Positions 33,331 through 42,916 of a DNA stretch of 64,000 nt are shown here, piece by piece (the stretch's first letter is position 1; each line of letters starts with the position of its first letter). Below the pieces are notes generated by a model that did no database searches, was not told the origin of the DNA, and was given only the letters and a program-made list of their open reading frames with translations. Source of the stretch: Planctomycetia bacterium (GTDB taxonomy: Bacteria; Planctomycetota; Planctomycetia; Pirellulales; JACPPG01); NCBI GenBank assembly GCA_016191115.1, contig JACPPG010000043.1:62001-126000 (forward strand), given 5' to 3'. Made by a program: the position numbers and the translations under genes.

Positions 33331-33905
33331 AAGGGATGGTACCGTCGTGGCGAGCAGCACCCTCCTCACTTCGATGCCGGTGCCGTGCCTCAATTTGTCA
33401 CGTTCCGTTTGGCAGGCAGCTTGCCGCAAGCAAAATTGAACGCCTGGAAGGAACTACTACGCGCCGGCGGACTCAGCGAGGACTCAGCGAGGATGCGTTT
33501 CATCGGCAGATCGAGGACTATCTTGACGCAGGTCGCGGAAGGTGTTGACTCCGAGAGCCGCGCATCGCGTCAATGACGCAGAGTGCGCTGCGACACTTCG
33601 ATCGGCTGCGATACCAGCTTCACGGCTGGGTCGTGATGCCCAATCACGTCCACTCTCTATTTACGCCCGTCGACGGCTACTCCCTCTCCAGCATTTTGCA
33701 GTCGTGGAAGTCGTTCACGGCGAATCGTGCAAATGCCGAGTTGAAGCGTGCAGGTGCCTTCTGGCAGGACGACTATTTCGACCGGTATGTGCGCGACTAT
33801 GAACAATTTGATCAGACGCTTTGGTATATTGCTCACAACCCGGTCTCGGCAGGCTTGTGCTCTGCTCCGAGCGACTGGCCATACAGCCACGTATCGGCAA
33901 AGTGA
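33271..33905 (+). pseudogene. decayed REP-associated tyrosine transposase (RAYT, Y1/IS200-like)
   Basis: The C-terminal part reads HFDRLRYQLHGWVVMPNHVH, with the HUH motif His-x-His of Y1 transposases, and continues to about 33905 with SWKSFTANRAN and WYIAHNPVSAGL. The N-terminal part (PHFDAGAVPQFVTFRLAGSL) is in another frame. An 11-bp tandem duplication at 33469-33490 causes the shift; deleting one copy restores GGLSEDAFHRQIEDY. A further TGA at 33546-33548 falls where relatives have Trp (RGRC-stop-LRE). The 5' end overlaps a REP copy. Two lesions make it inactive; RAYT proteins process REP-type palindromes, and such copies surround it. Confidence 0.85.
33469..33490. repeat. 11-bp tandem duplication causing a frameshift
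   Basis: GGACTCAGCGA is repeated exactly at 33469-33479 and 33480-33490. Removing either copy joins the two RAYT reading frames. Confidence 0.9.
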
Positions 33906-33918
33906 CACGGCGCGCGTG

Positions 33919-34044
33919 AAGGGGGGCGGGCATCCTGCCCGCCTTTGAGCGGCGCGCGATGTGGCAACTTGCGGGGAGTCGGGCCGCCCACAAGTTGAGC
34001 GTCTTTTTTTCGAGCCATAGGCGGGCGGGATGCCCGGCCCCCCA
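33919..34044. repeat. REP-like pair downstream of the RAYT pseudogene
   Basis: GGGCGGGCATCCTGCCCGCC at about 33923-33942 and an opposite-facing variant GGCGGGCGGGATGCCCGGCC at 34019-34038. Between them there is no gene. They precede the stop of the next, convergent gene. Confidence 0.8.
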
Positions 34045-34050
34045 CGCGCA

Positions 34051-35994
34051 TCACTTATAGAACGGATTCCGCATCCGCCCGGCCGAGGGCGTGTTGCTCA
34101 CCGGGCGTACGGCGCGGATGCGGCCCTTCGGACGAACCGGGTCGAGCGGCACCGGTTCGACGCTGTCGACCACCTGGATGTTGCCCGCCTCGTCGCGGGC
34201 CTCGAGGCGCAGATAGACGCGGCCCGGCGCGCGGTTGTCGAGCCGCCACGTGTACTGGCCCGTATTCTCCAGTTCCGCGGCCATCGTGGACCACGGGCCA
34301 TCCGGGTAGGGACTGAGGAAGAGCGAGATGGGGCGCTCGGCCAACTGCTCGTCGCTTGCCTCCCACGTGATCGACAGTTCGCCGGCGTGTGGGCCCGTGC
34401 CCAGCTCCGCCTTCGTCAGTCGCGCGACGGGTTTGGTTGTGTCGACCTCGACCCATACGTCGGGCTTGTCCCCTTCCTTGGGTCGCTCGCCGCGCAGGCC
34501 GGCCCCGCTTTCCACGACGACGCGGAAGCCGTACAAGCCCTCGCCACTGACGTTGACGGCAAACGGGCTGCGATTGTCGCTGTCGACGCCATAACTCGAC
34601 CAGGCGCGTCCGCCGTCGGGCGTGCCCCACACTTCGACTTTGCCGACGCCGGCGGGGCCGACGGCCTCGATGTCGTAGTCCAACTCGAACCGGCGCGAGT
34701 TCACCAGTCGCGGCCGCGCGTCGGACGGCAGCGACTCGGCCGACATCGTGCTTGCGGCGCCTCCGGGACGCGGATCGCCCTCGCCGCGGGGCACGAGATC
34801 ATCGTCGGGCGGAGCGGCAGTGAGCAGCGGGAGCCGCGGGCCGTCATTGGCCGCTTCCAGCTCGCGCCTGGTCCGCGGCGCCCGCTGCCGCGGATCGCGC
34901 GTCGTGGTCGGCAAATCGAGTTCTTCCGGCTGCGACGCCGCAGCGACACGGCGCTCGCTGGAAGGTTGTGCCCGTGGCGCGCTGCGTGCAGGAGGCGGCA
35001 ATTCTTCCTGAGCAAGCGACTCGCGCGGCATGACTTGCTCGGCCTGCGCGCGAACGCGCTCCGCCGGCGCCACCTCTTCGGCCGGAGCCGCCCGCGGGCG
35101 ACCGGGGGCGACCACCTCCGGATCGGTCCGCGCCGATGCCGCCCGCGAACGGCCGGGCGGCAACGGGAAGCGGCCGGTCATGGCCGGTGGCGCGGCCGAG
35201 GGATCGAGCGGCGTGCCGTCCGTGCGTTCGCCTGGCCACACCGCGCCGCCCGGGGTGGGCGTCTTATCTGTCGCGGCGCCCGGGGGGCGCCACGTGGCGC
35301 TCCCGCCATCGGCGGCGGCGCGGGCCATGCCGGCCGGCAACTCGACTTGCTTTTGCCCCTTGGCGACGTTGCCAGCGGCGTCGCGAATTTCGGCGCGGAC
35401 CGACAGCGCCGTCGCCCGGGCCGGCAGGACCCAGGTGGCTTGTCCGTTGCTGCCGGTGTTTCCGCCGTAAGGCAGATCGATGGCGACCGGCATCCAGCCG
35501 CTGTTGGGATTGAGCTGATACTCGACCTTCAAACTGCCGGGGAGCAGATGCGGGTCAGTGGCCCGCCAACGGGCGTGCACCTCGCCGGCCGAGCCGAGTT
35601 CGGCCACCAGCTCCAACACGGGCGGGTCGGTATCGAGAATGACAACCAGCTCCTGGCGAGGAGGGGCCGCCGGCTGCAGGTCGCCGTGATCGTCCTTGGT
35701 GCGGACCATGAACGCGTACTTGCCGTCGCCGTGCGAACGGAAGGTGAAGCTCTTCCGTTCCGGCGGCACTTTTCCATAGAGCTTCCATGGTCCGCCATTT
35801 TCAGAGACGTGCAGTTGCACCTCGACCGGACGCCGCGCGCCTGCCTCGGGCTGATCCATGCGATAGGGGATCGTAAAAGTGGTCTGCCTCGTGAAGATCG
35901 GCGGCGTTTCCTTCGGCGCGGGCGCAGGATCGGCCCCGGCGGCGATGGCCGCGCTGGCCAACAACAATCCGATCACGGCTGAAAGAAACCGCAT
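34051..35994 (-). CDS. large secreted protein with Ig-like beta domains
   Basis: 647 residues from the ATG at 35994 (MRFLSAVIGLLLASAAIAAG, a clear signal peptide). The N-terminal half has two beta-rich units: RPVEVQLHVSENGGPWKLYG and DPPVLELVAELGSAGEVHAR with ATDPHLLPGSLKVEY, of a fibronectin/Ig-like kind. A Pro/Arg-rich linker (about 240-400) follows, then a second pair of units (EVWGTPDGGRAWSSYGVDSD; ITWEASDEQLAERPISLFLS). No catalytic motif is visible. Probably an exported adhesin or surface protein. The region upstream (35995-36335) carries only repeats. Confidence 0.8.
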   Translation of the reverse strand: MRFLSAVIGLLLASAAIAAGADPAPAPKETPPIFTRQTTFTIPYRMDQPEAGARRPVEVQLHVSENGGPWKLYGKVPPERKSFTFRSHGDGKYAFMVRTKDDHGDLQPAAPPRQELVVILDTDPPVLELVAELGSAGEVHARWRATDPHLLPGSLKVEYQLNPNSGWMPVAIDLPYGGNTGSNGQATWVLPARATALSVRAEIRDAAGNVAKGQKQVELPAGMARAAADGGSATWRPPGAATDKTPTPGGAVWPGERTDGTPLDPSAAPPAMTGRFPLPPGRSRAASARTDPEVVAPGRPRAAPAEEVAPAERVRAQAEQVMPRESLAQEELPPPARSAPRAQPSSERRVAAASQPEELDLPTTTRDPRQRAPRTRRELEAANDGPRLPLLTAAPPDDDLVPRGEGDPRPGGAASTMSAESLPSDARPRLVNSRRFELDYDIEAVGPAGVGKVEVWGTPDGGRAWSSYGVDSDNRSPFAVNVSGEGLYGFRVVVESGAGLRGERPKEGDKPDVWVEVDTTKPVARLTKAELGTGPHAGELSITWEASDEQLAERPISLFLSPYPDGPWSTMAAELENTGQYTWRLDNRAPGRVYLRLEARDEAGNIQVVDSVEPVPLDPVRPKGRIRAVRPVSNTPSAGRMRNPFYK

Positions 35995-36335
35995 CAACCA
36001 TCCCTGCCGCGTGTGACACTGGCTACGCCGGTGCTGGCGCGTATCCCACGGCGCGCAGGCGCGGAATGCCGGCGCGCACGGGCGCACTCCCGCTACTTCT
36101 GGTATCGGTGTTGCCGATCGTGTGGCTTGAGCAAGACGGTAGGGCAGTGATAGCCTGCGCAAGATGGGAAGAGACACTCGGTCGAGGCTTGCGCGGAACG
36201 GCAGGCATTCGGCCCTGGCCTGAGTGCTGTCTAGGCACTCGCCTGGCCCCAAGGATCGACCGAAAAATAACTTCCTGATTCTCTGACCCCTCACGGGTGC
36301 CCTCTCCCGCAAGGGGCGAGGGTATTGAGGAGAAG
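35995..36335. other. intergenic region with repeats, no gene
   Basis: Contains a GCCACTGGC-type palindrome variant (about 36010-36036), and the left arm of the inverted repeat at 36251-36354. Codon-like reading frames here are short and mutually shadowed. No promoter with good spacing was found for the secreted-protein gene. Confidence 0.5.
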
Positions 36336-36354
36336 TTATCCTTCGGTCGATCCT
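36251..36354. repeat. inverted repeat overlapping the eda stop codon
   Basis: Left arm AAGGATCGACCGAAAAATAA (36251-36270, continuing CTTC) and right arm GAAGTTATCCTTCGGTCGAT (36332-36351, continuing CCT). The right arm contains the TAA of eda and encodes its last residues (GSTEG). The loop holds a C-rich CCCTCACGGGTGCCCTCTCC tract. Confidence 0.7.
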
Positions 36355-37001
36355 AATTCAGCCCGCGTTTGCGAGACGACCTCGACGAACTGTCGCGCCA
36401 GCGACTGAATGCGGGCAAAGTCGCCTTCGGCCAAGGCCCGCGCCTCCACCAGCGCCCCGCCGACGCCCAGCGCGCAGGCGCCCGCGCGAAGGAAGTCGGC
36501 CGCGGTGTTGAGCGTCACGCCACCGGTAGGCATCAGCCGTATCTGGGGCAGGGGGGCGCGCAGCGCCTTCAGGTAGGCCGGCCCGACCGTGTCGGAGGGG
36601 AACACCTTCACGATATCCGCGCCGGCCTCCCAAGCGGCTAGCACTTCGGTGGGAGTGAAAGCGCCCGGAAACACAAGCTTTCCGTAGCGCCGCGCCAGGC
36701 GGATCACGTCGGGCCGGAACGCGGGCGAGACGAGAAACTCGGCACCTGATTGGATCGCGATCCGCGCGGTTTCGGCGTCGAGGATGGTGCCCGCCCCCAA
36801 AAGGACGCGGTCGCCCAAGCGGTCGGCGACCTCCGCCAGCACGCGCTCGGCCTTGGGCACGGTGAACGTCACCTCGACGACGTCCACGCCGCCCTCGGCC
36901 AGCGCGGCCGCCGCGTCGCCGAGCCGGCAGTGGTCGTCGGCGCGGAGAATGGCCACCAGGCCGGTCCGCAACAGGCGCCCCAGGCGTTCGTCTTTTCCCA
37001 T
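36336..37001 (-). CDS. eda: KDPG/KHG aldolase
   Basis: 221 residues, the family length. Key positions are visible: the catalytic Glu in VEVTFTVPKAERVL, the phosphate-binding TPTEVLAAWEAGADIVKVFP with the Schiff-base Lys in KVFPS, and PTGGVTLNTAADFLRAG at the barrel end. The enzyme cleaves 2-keto-3-deoxy-6-phosphogluconate to pyruvate and glyceraldehyde 3-phosphate (Entner-Doudoroff pathway) or the related 4-hydroxy-2-oxoglutarate. No neighbouring gene of the pathway is present. The C-terminal residues come from the repeat. Confidence 0.93.
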   Translation of the reverse strand: MGKDERLGRLLRTGLVAILRADDHCRLGDAAAALAEGGVDVVEVTFTVPKAERVLAEVADRLGDRVLLGAGTILDAETARIAIQSGAEFLVSPAFRPDVIRLARRYGKLVFPGAFTPTEVLAAWEAGADIVKVFPSDTVGPAYLKALRAPLPQIRLMPTGGVTLNTAADFLRAGACALGVGGALVEARALAEGDFARIQSLARQFVEVVSQTRAELGSTEG

Positions 37002-37236
37002 TGGGATCGACTGGTCCTCTTCAGAAAGTCCGCGCCGGCCAGGGACAAACGCGGCGGCCCGGTATCGTGGACTTTTCCGGTCGTAAAGTCAAACACCGTC
37101 AGTAGGATGCACGACCGGCGGAAGCGATTGTCGAGGGCCTGCTAGTGGACGCTTTCGGCCGGCGTGTGCATAATAGTCGCAACAGGCAAGAGGGGGCCTT
37201 GACACGGCCGCGCGGCGCGTGCCGTGGCGAGATCAC

Positions 37237-37500
37237 ATGGCCGAACTTTTCCAGACTCCCGCGGCGCATCTCGTGCTCTGGATCGCCGCGGCCGCTGTAC
37301 TCGTTGCCGTCGGGATTTACGCTATCTCGCGGGCCCGCGGAGGATTCCGCGACGATGGCACGACCGCCAGCGACTTGATGACGAATTTCCGTGAATTGCA
37401 CAGCCGAGGTGAGCTAAGCGACCGCGAATACCGAACAATAAAAGCAATGCTTTCGGACCGGATCCATGACGAGATAAAGGATAGCGGCAAAGAGGGTTAG
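37237..37500 (+). CDS. small membrane protein with charged cytoplasmic tail
   Basis: 87 residues from the ATG at 37237 (a GTG at 37219 is possible). One transmembrane helix at about 12-31 (LVLWIAAAAVLVAVGIYAIS) is followed by a basic turn (RARGG) and a helical acidic tail (NFRELHSRGELSDREYRTIK), resembling SHOCT-like oligomerisation tails. Located between eda and clpX, about 270 bases upstream of clpX. Function unknown. Confidence 0.65.
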   Translation: MAELFQTPAAHLVLWIAAAAVLVAVGIYAISRARGGFRDDGTTASDLMTNFRELHSRGELSDREYRTIKAMLSDRIHDEIKDSGKEG

Positions 37501-37768
37501 GACCAGCCGCGGCGGGTTCTGCCGATGCGAGCAGCCCGTGCGCTCTTTGACGACGCCAACACGCCCGCGCGGAACCGGCCACTTGTATCGGTTCCGCGCT
37601 GGCGGCCCGAACGCATCGAGGCCAACAAACGTAGCAATTCTGCTCGAAGCCACTGGCAGACAAGGACCGTCGGGCAAACGCCTGTCGAGCGACACCTAGG
37701 AGATTCTCACGTCCGGTGACCGCGGTCGCGGTCAATTCCGGCGTGACCGTGAAAGGAAACAAGGTTTT

Positions 37769-39058
<1,290 letters not shown>

Positions 39059-39120
39059 CGTTCAAGCCCGCGTAACCGCCACTGGCGCTTCCGCGGGGGT
39101 CAAGTCACAGTCGCATCTTC

Positions 39121-39165
39121 ACGAGCCCGCGTACTGGCGTTAGCGCCGCGCGGGCTCGTTTTTTT
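39121..39165 (+). terminator. rho-independent terminator of clpX
   Basis: 11-bp stem ACGAGCCCGCG (39121-39131) with CGCGGGCTCGT (39149-39159), 17-base loop, then a seven-T run at 39159-39165. It is 62 bases after the clpX stop. Confidence 0.88.
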
Positions 39166-39191
39166 GGCGCGTGACGCCGAACGAGCAAACG

Positions 39192-39359
39192 ATGGCCAAG
39201 AACATCAAGAAGCTCGCGGCAAAACTTGGCGCCCGAATTGTCGGCCGACTTCCGAACACCGGTGGAGGAGCGTTTGGGGCCGCTTGTCTCGCGGCCTTGC
39301 ATGACGCTCGGATCGACCGGAGGCGTACAAAGAAGAACGACAAACGGCCGCCCAAGTAA
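39192..39359 (+). CDS. small basic protein of unknown function
   Basis: 55 residues from the ATG at 39192 (an earlier ATG at 39171 would give 62). The sequence KNIKKLAAKLGARIVGRLPN followed by TGGGAFGAACLAALHDARID and a Lys/Arg-rich tail looks like a short gene; I have the impression that longer proteins with this LGA.IVG..P..GGGAFGAA core occur in planctomycetes, so this may be a truncated relative. It begins right after the clpX terminator. Only moderate support. Confidence 0.45.
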   Translation: MAKNIKKLAAKLGARIVGRLPNTGGGAFGAACLAALHDARIDRRRTKKNDKRPPK

Positions 39360-39379
39360 TTGTAAATCGCTTGCTTTTT

Positions 39380-40489
39380 TCACTGCCGCGCCAGCTCGCG
39401 CAGGATTTCAATCCCGCGGTCGATCGTCGCGTCGTCGGCCGCGTAGGAAATGCGAAAATGCGTGTCCTGCCGGCTGAAGATCTTGCCGGGGATGACCAAT
39501 AACTGCCGCGCGATGGCCCGCTCGACGAACTCGCTCGCCGTGCCGCGCGGCACGCGTGGGAAGGCGTAAAACGCGCCGCCGGGCCGCACCACTTCGTAGT
39601 CGCCGGCCAGCCCGGCGAGCAGCCGATCGCGCTTCCGGCGATAGTCGGCGATGTGCCCGCTCACGTCGACGTCGAGCGCCGCCACGCCCGCCCATTGCAC
39701 GGGTTGCGGCGCGCAGACGAACGTGTATTGCTGCAGCTTGATCATCTCCTGGATGATCTCGGCCGGCCCGTGCGCGAATCCCAGCCGCCAGCCGGTCATG
39801 CCGTACGTCTTGCTGAACCCGTCCAGCACGAGCGCCTTCGGATTGAACGTGGCCGGCGAAACGAACGGCTCGTCGTAGCAGAACTCGTGATAGATCTCGT
39901 CGCTGATCAAGGCCACGTTGTGCGCGGCGGCGATTTCGGCGACCGCGCGAACTTCATCGGCCGTCGCGGCCGCGCCCGTCGGATTGGCCGGGCTGCCGAA
40001 GATGATGGCTTTAGTGCGCGGCGTGATAGCGGCCCGCAGCCGATCCGCGTCGACGTGGAACGTGGGATACGTGTCCACCAGCACCGCCCGCCCGCCGGCC
40101 AGTTCGACCAACGACGGGTACATGACGAAGTAGGGATCGAAGACGATCACTTCGTCGCCCGGGTTCACGAGCGCCATCGTGGCCAGCACCAGGCCGCCGC
40201 TGGTGCCGCTGGTGACGAACGCGCGGCGATCCGCATGACGGTATCGGGCGTCGATCCGCGCTTGCAGCTTTTCGAGCAAGGGTTGAATCCCCTGCGTCGG
40301 CGAGTAGCCATTGCGGCCGGCGCGAATGGCCTCGAAGGCCGCCGCCTTGATCGCCTCGGGCACGTCGAAATCCGGCTGGCCGATCGACAGGTTCACAGGG
40401 TTGGCAAGCTTGCTCGCCAGATCGAACACCTTGCGGATGCCCGAGCTGTCGAACCGGGCCATACGATCGGCGATCCAGGATTTTGGCAT
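39380..40489 (-). CDS. class I/II pyridoxal-phosphate aminotransferase
   Basis: 369 residues from the ATG at 40489; the in-frame extension reads through a REP copy and is rejected. Fold type I features: NLSIGQPDFDVPEAIKAAAF, the FVTSGTSGGLVLATMAL phosphate loop, GSPANPTGAAATADEVRAVA, LISDEIYHEFCYD and the PLP-lysine in DGFSKTYGMTGWRLGF, then Arg for the carboxylate in HFRISYA. Most similar in layout to aspartate aminotransferase-like enzymes; the substrate is not determinable. No pathway neighbour. Confidence 0.9.
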   Translation of the reverse strand: MPKSWIADRMARFDSSGIRKVFDLASKLANPVNLSIGQPDFDVPEAIKAAAFEAIRAGRNGYSPTQGIQPLLEKLQARIDARYRHADRRAFVTSGTSGGLVLATMALVNPGDEVIVFDPYFVMYPSLVELAGGRAVLVDTYPTFHVDADRLRAAITPRTKAIIFGSPANPTGAAATADEVRAVAEIAAAHNVALISDEIYHEFCYDEPFVSPATFNPKALVLDGFSKTYGMTGWRLGFAHGPAEIIQEMIKLQQYTFVCAPQPVQWAGVAALDVDVSGHIADYRRKRDRLLAGLAGDYEVVRPGGAFYAFPRVPRGTASEFVERAIARQLLVIPGKIFSRQDTHFRISYAADDATIDRGIEILRELARQ

Positions 40490-40602
40490 GGAAAAGGCGG
40501 CTCGCTGAAATGACGAAATGATGGTGCGTGCGCGATCAATGATAGACAATCCCCGGCGGAGCGTCTGCCAAGGGAAGTGACAGGGCAGGGCAGGGGTTTT
40601 CT

Positions 40603-40752
40603 GGGGGGCGGGCATCCTGCCCGCCTTCGCGCTGGGTGAGACTAAGCCAACACGCCGACAGCCAAGCCCACGGGTTGCCACCCGTGGGCTTCGCGAAGCG
40701 GATGGTCGACAACTCGGCCGACCAACGAAGGCGGGCAGGATGCCCGCCCCCC
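40603..40752. repeat. REP-like pair between genes
   Basis: GGGCGGGCATCCTGCCCGCC at 40606-40625 and an inverted GGCGGGCAGGATGCCCGCC at 40730-40748, enclosing a smaller palindrome (CCCACGGGTTGCCACCCGTG at about 40668-40687). The second copy touches the stop codon of the next minus-strand gene at 40752. Confidence 0.8.
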
Positions 40753-41942
40753 TACCGCACCACGCAGCGGAAGCGCAGCACGCCGCCCTCGCCCGGTTCG
40801 ATCGGGTCTTCGATCTCCCACCGCAGCACCAGCGAATCGCCTTCGTTCGGACGCACGCTGAACGCGGCCGGCAAGCTGGACTGCGCGGTGTCAGGCACGT
40901 ATTCCAGCCGCGTCGTCAGGCTGTCGAGAATCACGATATTGCCCAGCACCACGTCTCCCATGTTGTCGAACCGCAGCGTGAAGTCGACCGTCTCGCCTGG
41001 AATGGCCGTTTGCGTCGAAGCGACCTTGATGATCCGCAGCTTGGGATTGTTCGGCTCTTCGACCAGGTACGTCGCCTGGGCGCGGCGATCGCCGGTGACG
41101 GCCTGCGCCGCCTTGTTGTCGATAATGACCTGCACGGCCGCATCGGCGGTCCAAGTGATGGCCGCCTGCACGCCGGTCGCCAGCCGTGCCTTCTCGGAAT
41201 TGACGAACTGCCCCGTGCGGATGACGCTTATGTTTTCGTAGGGGAGGAAGGCGTCCTGAAACGCGATCGGCACCAGTGCCTGCGACATCGCACCGTCACC
41301 CTGTCGCGTCTGAAACGCGCCGGCCGCCTTCAGGCCGCCTTGCCGCTCCGGCTGCAAGTTTTGCAGGCTCGTCGTGGGAATGATGACTTCGTCGTGCTTG
41401 ACGACCCTCATCGGCTGGTCGAAGCCGGCGACCGGCTCCGCCTGATCGTTGGCCGCCAGGCGGGTGATCATCCGCACGGAGCCGAAGCGCGGCGCATACA
41501 ACTCGACGACGTTCGACGGTTCGACGAGCGTCCGCCCATCGAGCGTGTCGGCGTGTACGATCGTGTCCTCGAGTTCCAGCCCGTACACCCGCCAGTCGGG
41601 CGCGACGGCCACCGGCACGCCGTGGTCGCCGCCGTCTTCCAGGTATTCGTCTTCCGGCCACGGGTCGCCGATACCGGGCGGCTTCCAGGTTCCCGTGACC
41701 TGGTAGGGCAGGGGCGGGGGCGCCGGCATCATCAAGGCCGGACCGGCGTCGGCAACCGCCGCGGCGCCGATGTCCGCCGGCGGGCAAGGGGCCTCCGCCA
41801 TCGCGCTCGGCGGCGCCAAACCGTGCCGCGCGATGGGTGCCCGGCACGAGCAAAGAACGAGCGTCGCGCTGGCCAGCGCGGCCAGCGGCCAGTCACCGCG
41901 GCCGGTGCGGCGTTTGCGTTTGTGGAAAGACCGACCGGTCAT
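40752..41942 (-). CDS. lipoprotein with DUF11-like beta domain
   Basis: 396 residues from an ATG at 41942 overlapping the upstream stop (ATGA). N-terminal hydrophobic stretch ends in LVLCSC, a lipobox. The mature N-terminal part is Pro-rich. Residues about 285-396 contain the DUF11 pattern IPGETVDFTLRFDNMGDVVL, then GNIVILDSLTTRLEYV and LRWEIEDPIEPGEGG, usually found in repeated units of cell-surface proteins. Third gene of the envelope operon, read after the two paralogues upstream. Function unknown; an outer-envelope structural role is inferred. Confidence 0.8.
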   Translation of the reverse strand: MTGRSFHKRKRRTGRGDWPLAALASATLVLCSCRAPIARHGLAPPSAMAEAPCPPADIGAAAVADAGPALMMPAPPPLPYQVTGTWKPPGIGDPWPEDEYLEDGGDHGVPVAVAPDWRVYGLELEDTIVHADTLDGRTLVEPSNVVELYAPRFGSVRMITRLAANDQAEPVAGFDQPMRVVKHDEVIIPTTSLQNLQPERQGGLKAAGAFQTRQGDGAMSQALVPIAFQDAFLPYENISVIRTGQFVNSEKARLATGVQAAITWTADAAVQVIIDNKAAQAVTGDRRAQATYLVEEPNNPKLRIIKVASTQTAIPGETVDFTLRFDNMGDVVLGNIVILDSLTTRLEYVPDTAQSSLPAAFSVRPNEGDSLVLRWEIEDPIEPGEGGVLRFRCVVR

Positions 41943-42769
41943 TGGCTGATCGACTCCGGCTCGGCTGTGGGGGCTGCCGCGCCCGCACGCGGCGCCGGCA
42001 CGGCCTCCGAACATCCCACAAGCGGCAAGCGCCTCACGGGAGGCAAGCAGACAAACGGCGGGCTGCCGGCCAGGAACTGCGCGTCGGGCCCGGTCCGGTC
42101 GTCCGGCAGTCGGCCACCCATCCGCAGAATGGCCATGGGCCGCCCCAGTCGGTCGGCCATTTGAACCGGGTTCGCTCCCGGCCCGGAGTCGAACCAATTC
42201 TGCTCCTTGCAGGCCGAGGCGACCGGCAGCGCGCGGTCGGGATCTTCCAGGTAAATGACGCGCGTGATGTAGTTGCCCTCGAGCGCCAACTCGAGATCGT
42301 CTTGCAATAGTTCGATGGGGATCGGGAACCTCGGGGCCTGCCCGGCCGGCGGATAGAGCCGGTCGATGACCTCGATCGTGGGAAACACCTCGCGACCGGG
42401 ATGCAGGGGAATGTTGGTGACGCGGAAGCGATACACGGGCGCGATGAGCATGCCGACGCGAAGCGGCGTCGGCCGCGGCTGATCGAAGGCGCCGTCCACG
42501 GCCAGCGAGATCAAGGCCCCCTCGGGAGCCTTGATCTCAACCGGCTGAAAGTATCCAGGCAATGGTCCGCCCCGCTGGAGTTGCAGGCTGCCAATCGCTC
42601 CCGGAGGCTCGTTGCCTTGGTAGCGATAGTGGACGCCCGGCGACTGGGCGGCGAGCCGTAGACTCGGGCCCAGCCCGATGAGCATCGCAATCGCGACCAC
42701 GCGAGCAACCCGTGCCTGGCCCACCGCGCAGCGGTGGGCCAGGTTGCGGAGCTGTCGGACCATTGTCAT
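41939..42769 (-). CDS. envelope protein, paralogue of the upstream lipoprotein
   Basis: 276 residues. A hydrophobic N-terminal stretch (about 23-41, ending RLAAQ) resembles a signal peptide. Core segments APVYRFRVTNIPLHPGREVF, then PTIEVIDRLYPP and LALEGNYITRVIYLEDPDRA align with IYRLKLTNIPGRAGVELYPT and VLSGNFVTKVIYLPDAEFQE in the gene at 42917, so the two are paralogues. The C-terminal segment is Pro-rich and ends in the ATGA overlap. Function unknown. An ATG two codons inside is an alternative start. Confidence 0.75.
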   Translation of the reverse strand: MTMVRQLRNLAHRCAVGQARVARVVAIAMLIGLGPSLRLAAQSPGVHYRYQGNEPPGAIGSLQLQRGGPLPGYFQPVEIKAPEGALISLAVDGAFDQPRPTPLRVGMLIAPVYRFRVTNIPLHPGREVFPTIEVIDRLYPPAGQAPRFPIPIELLQDDLELALEGNYITRVIYLEDPDRALPVASACKEQNWFDSGPGANPVQMADRLGRPMAILRMGGRLPDDRTGPDAQFLAGSPPFVCLPPVRRLPLVGCSEAVPAPRAGAAAPTAEPESISQ

Positions 42770-42916
42770 GGATCTCGTGGATGGATTCGCTCAATGCACG
42801 CTTGTAAGGTTCGGTCGATCTCACGGCGGGCGTCGCTGTGCCACGGCCGGCTTCTCCGACTAGTGGCTGGCAAGTACCCGGTCCGGTCGATCTCACTATG
42901 TCCTTTCAATACGGTC

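Noticed and set aside
33259..33576. Open frame at the RAYT 5' end as an independent gene
   Set aside because: Its N-terminal residues read through a REP copy and its end is a frameshifted RAYT segment.
37199..37227. TTGACA box near the small membrane protein gene
   Set aside because: No -10 box at 16-18 bases; the T-poor spacer and GC-rich context make it chance.
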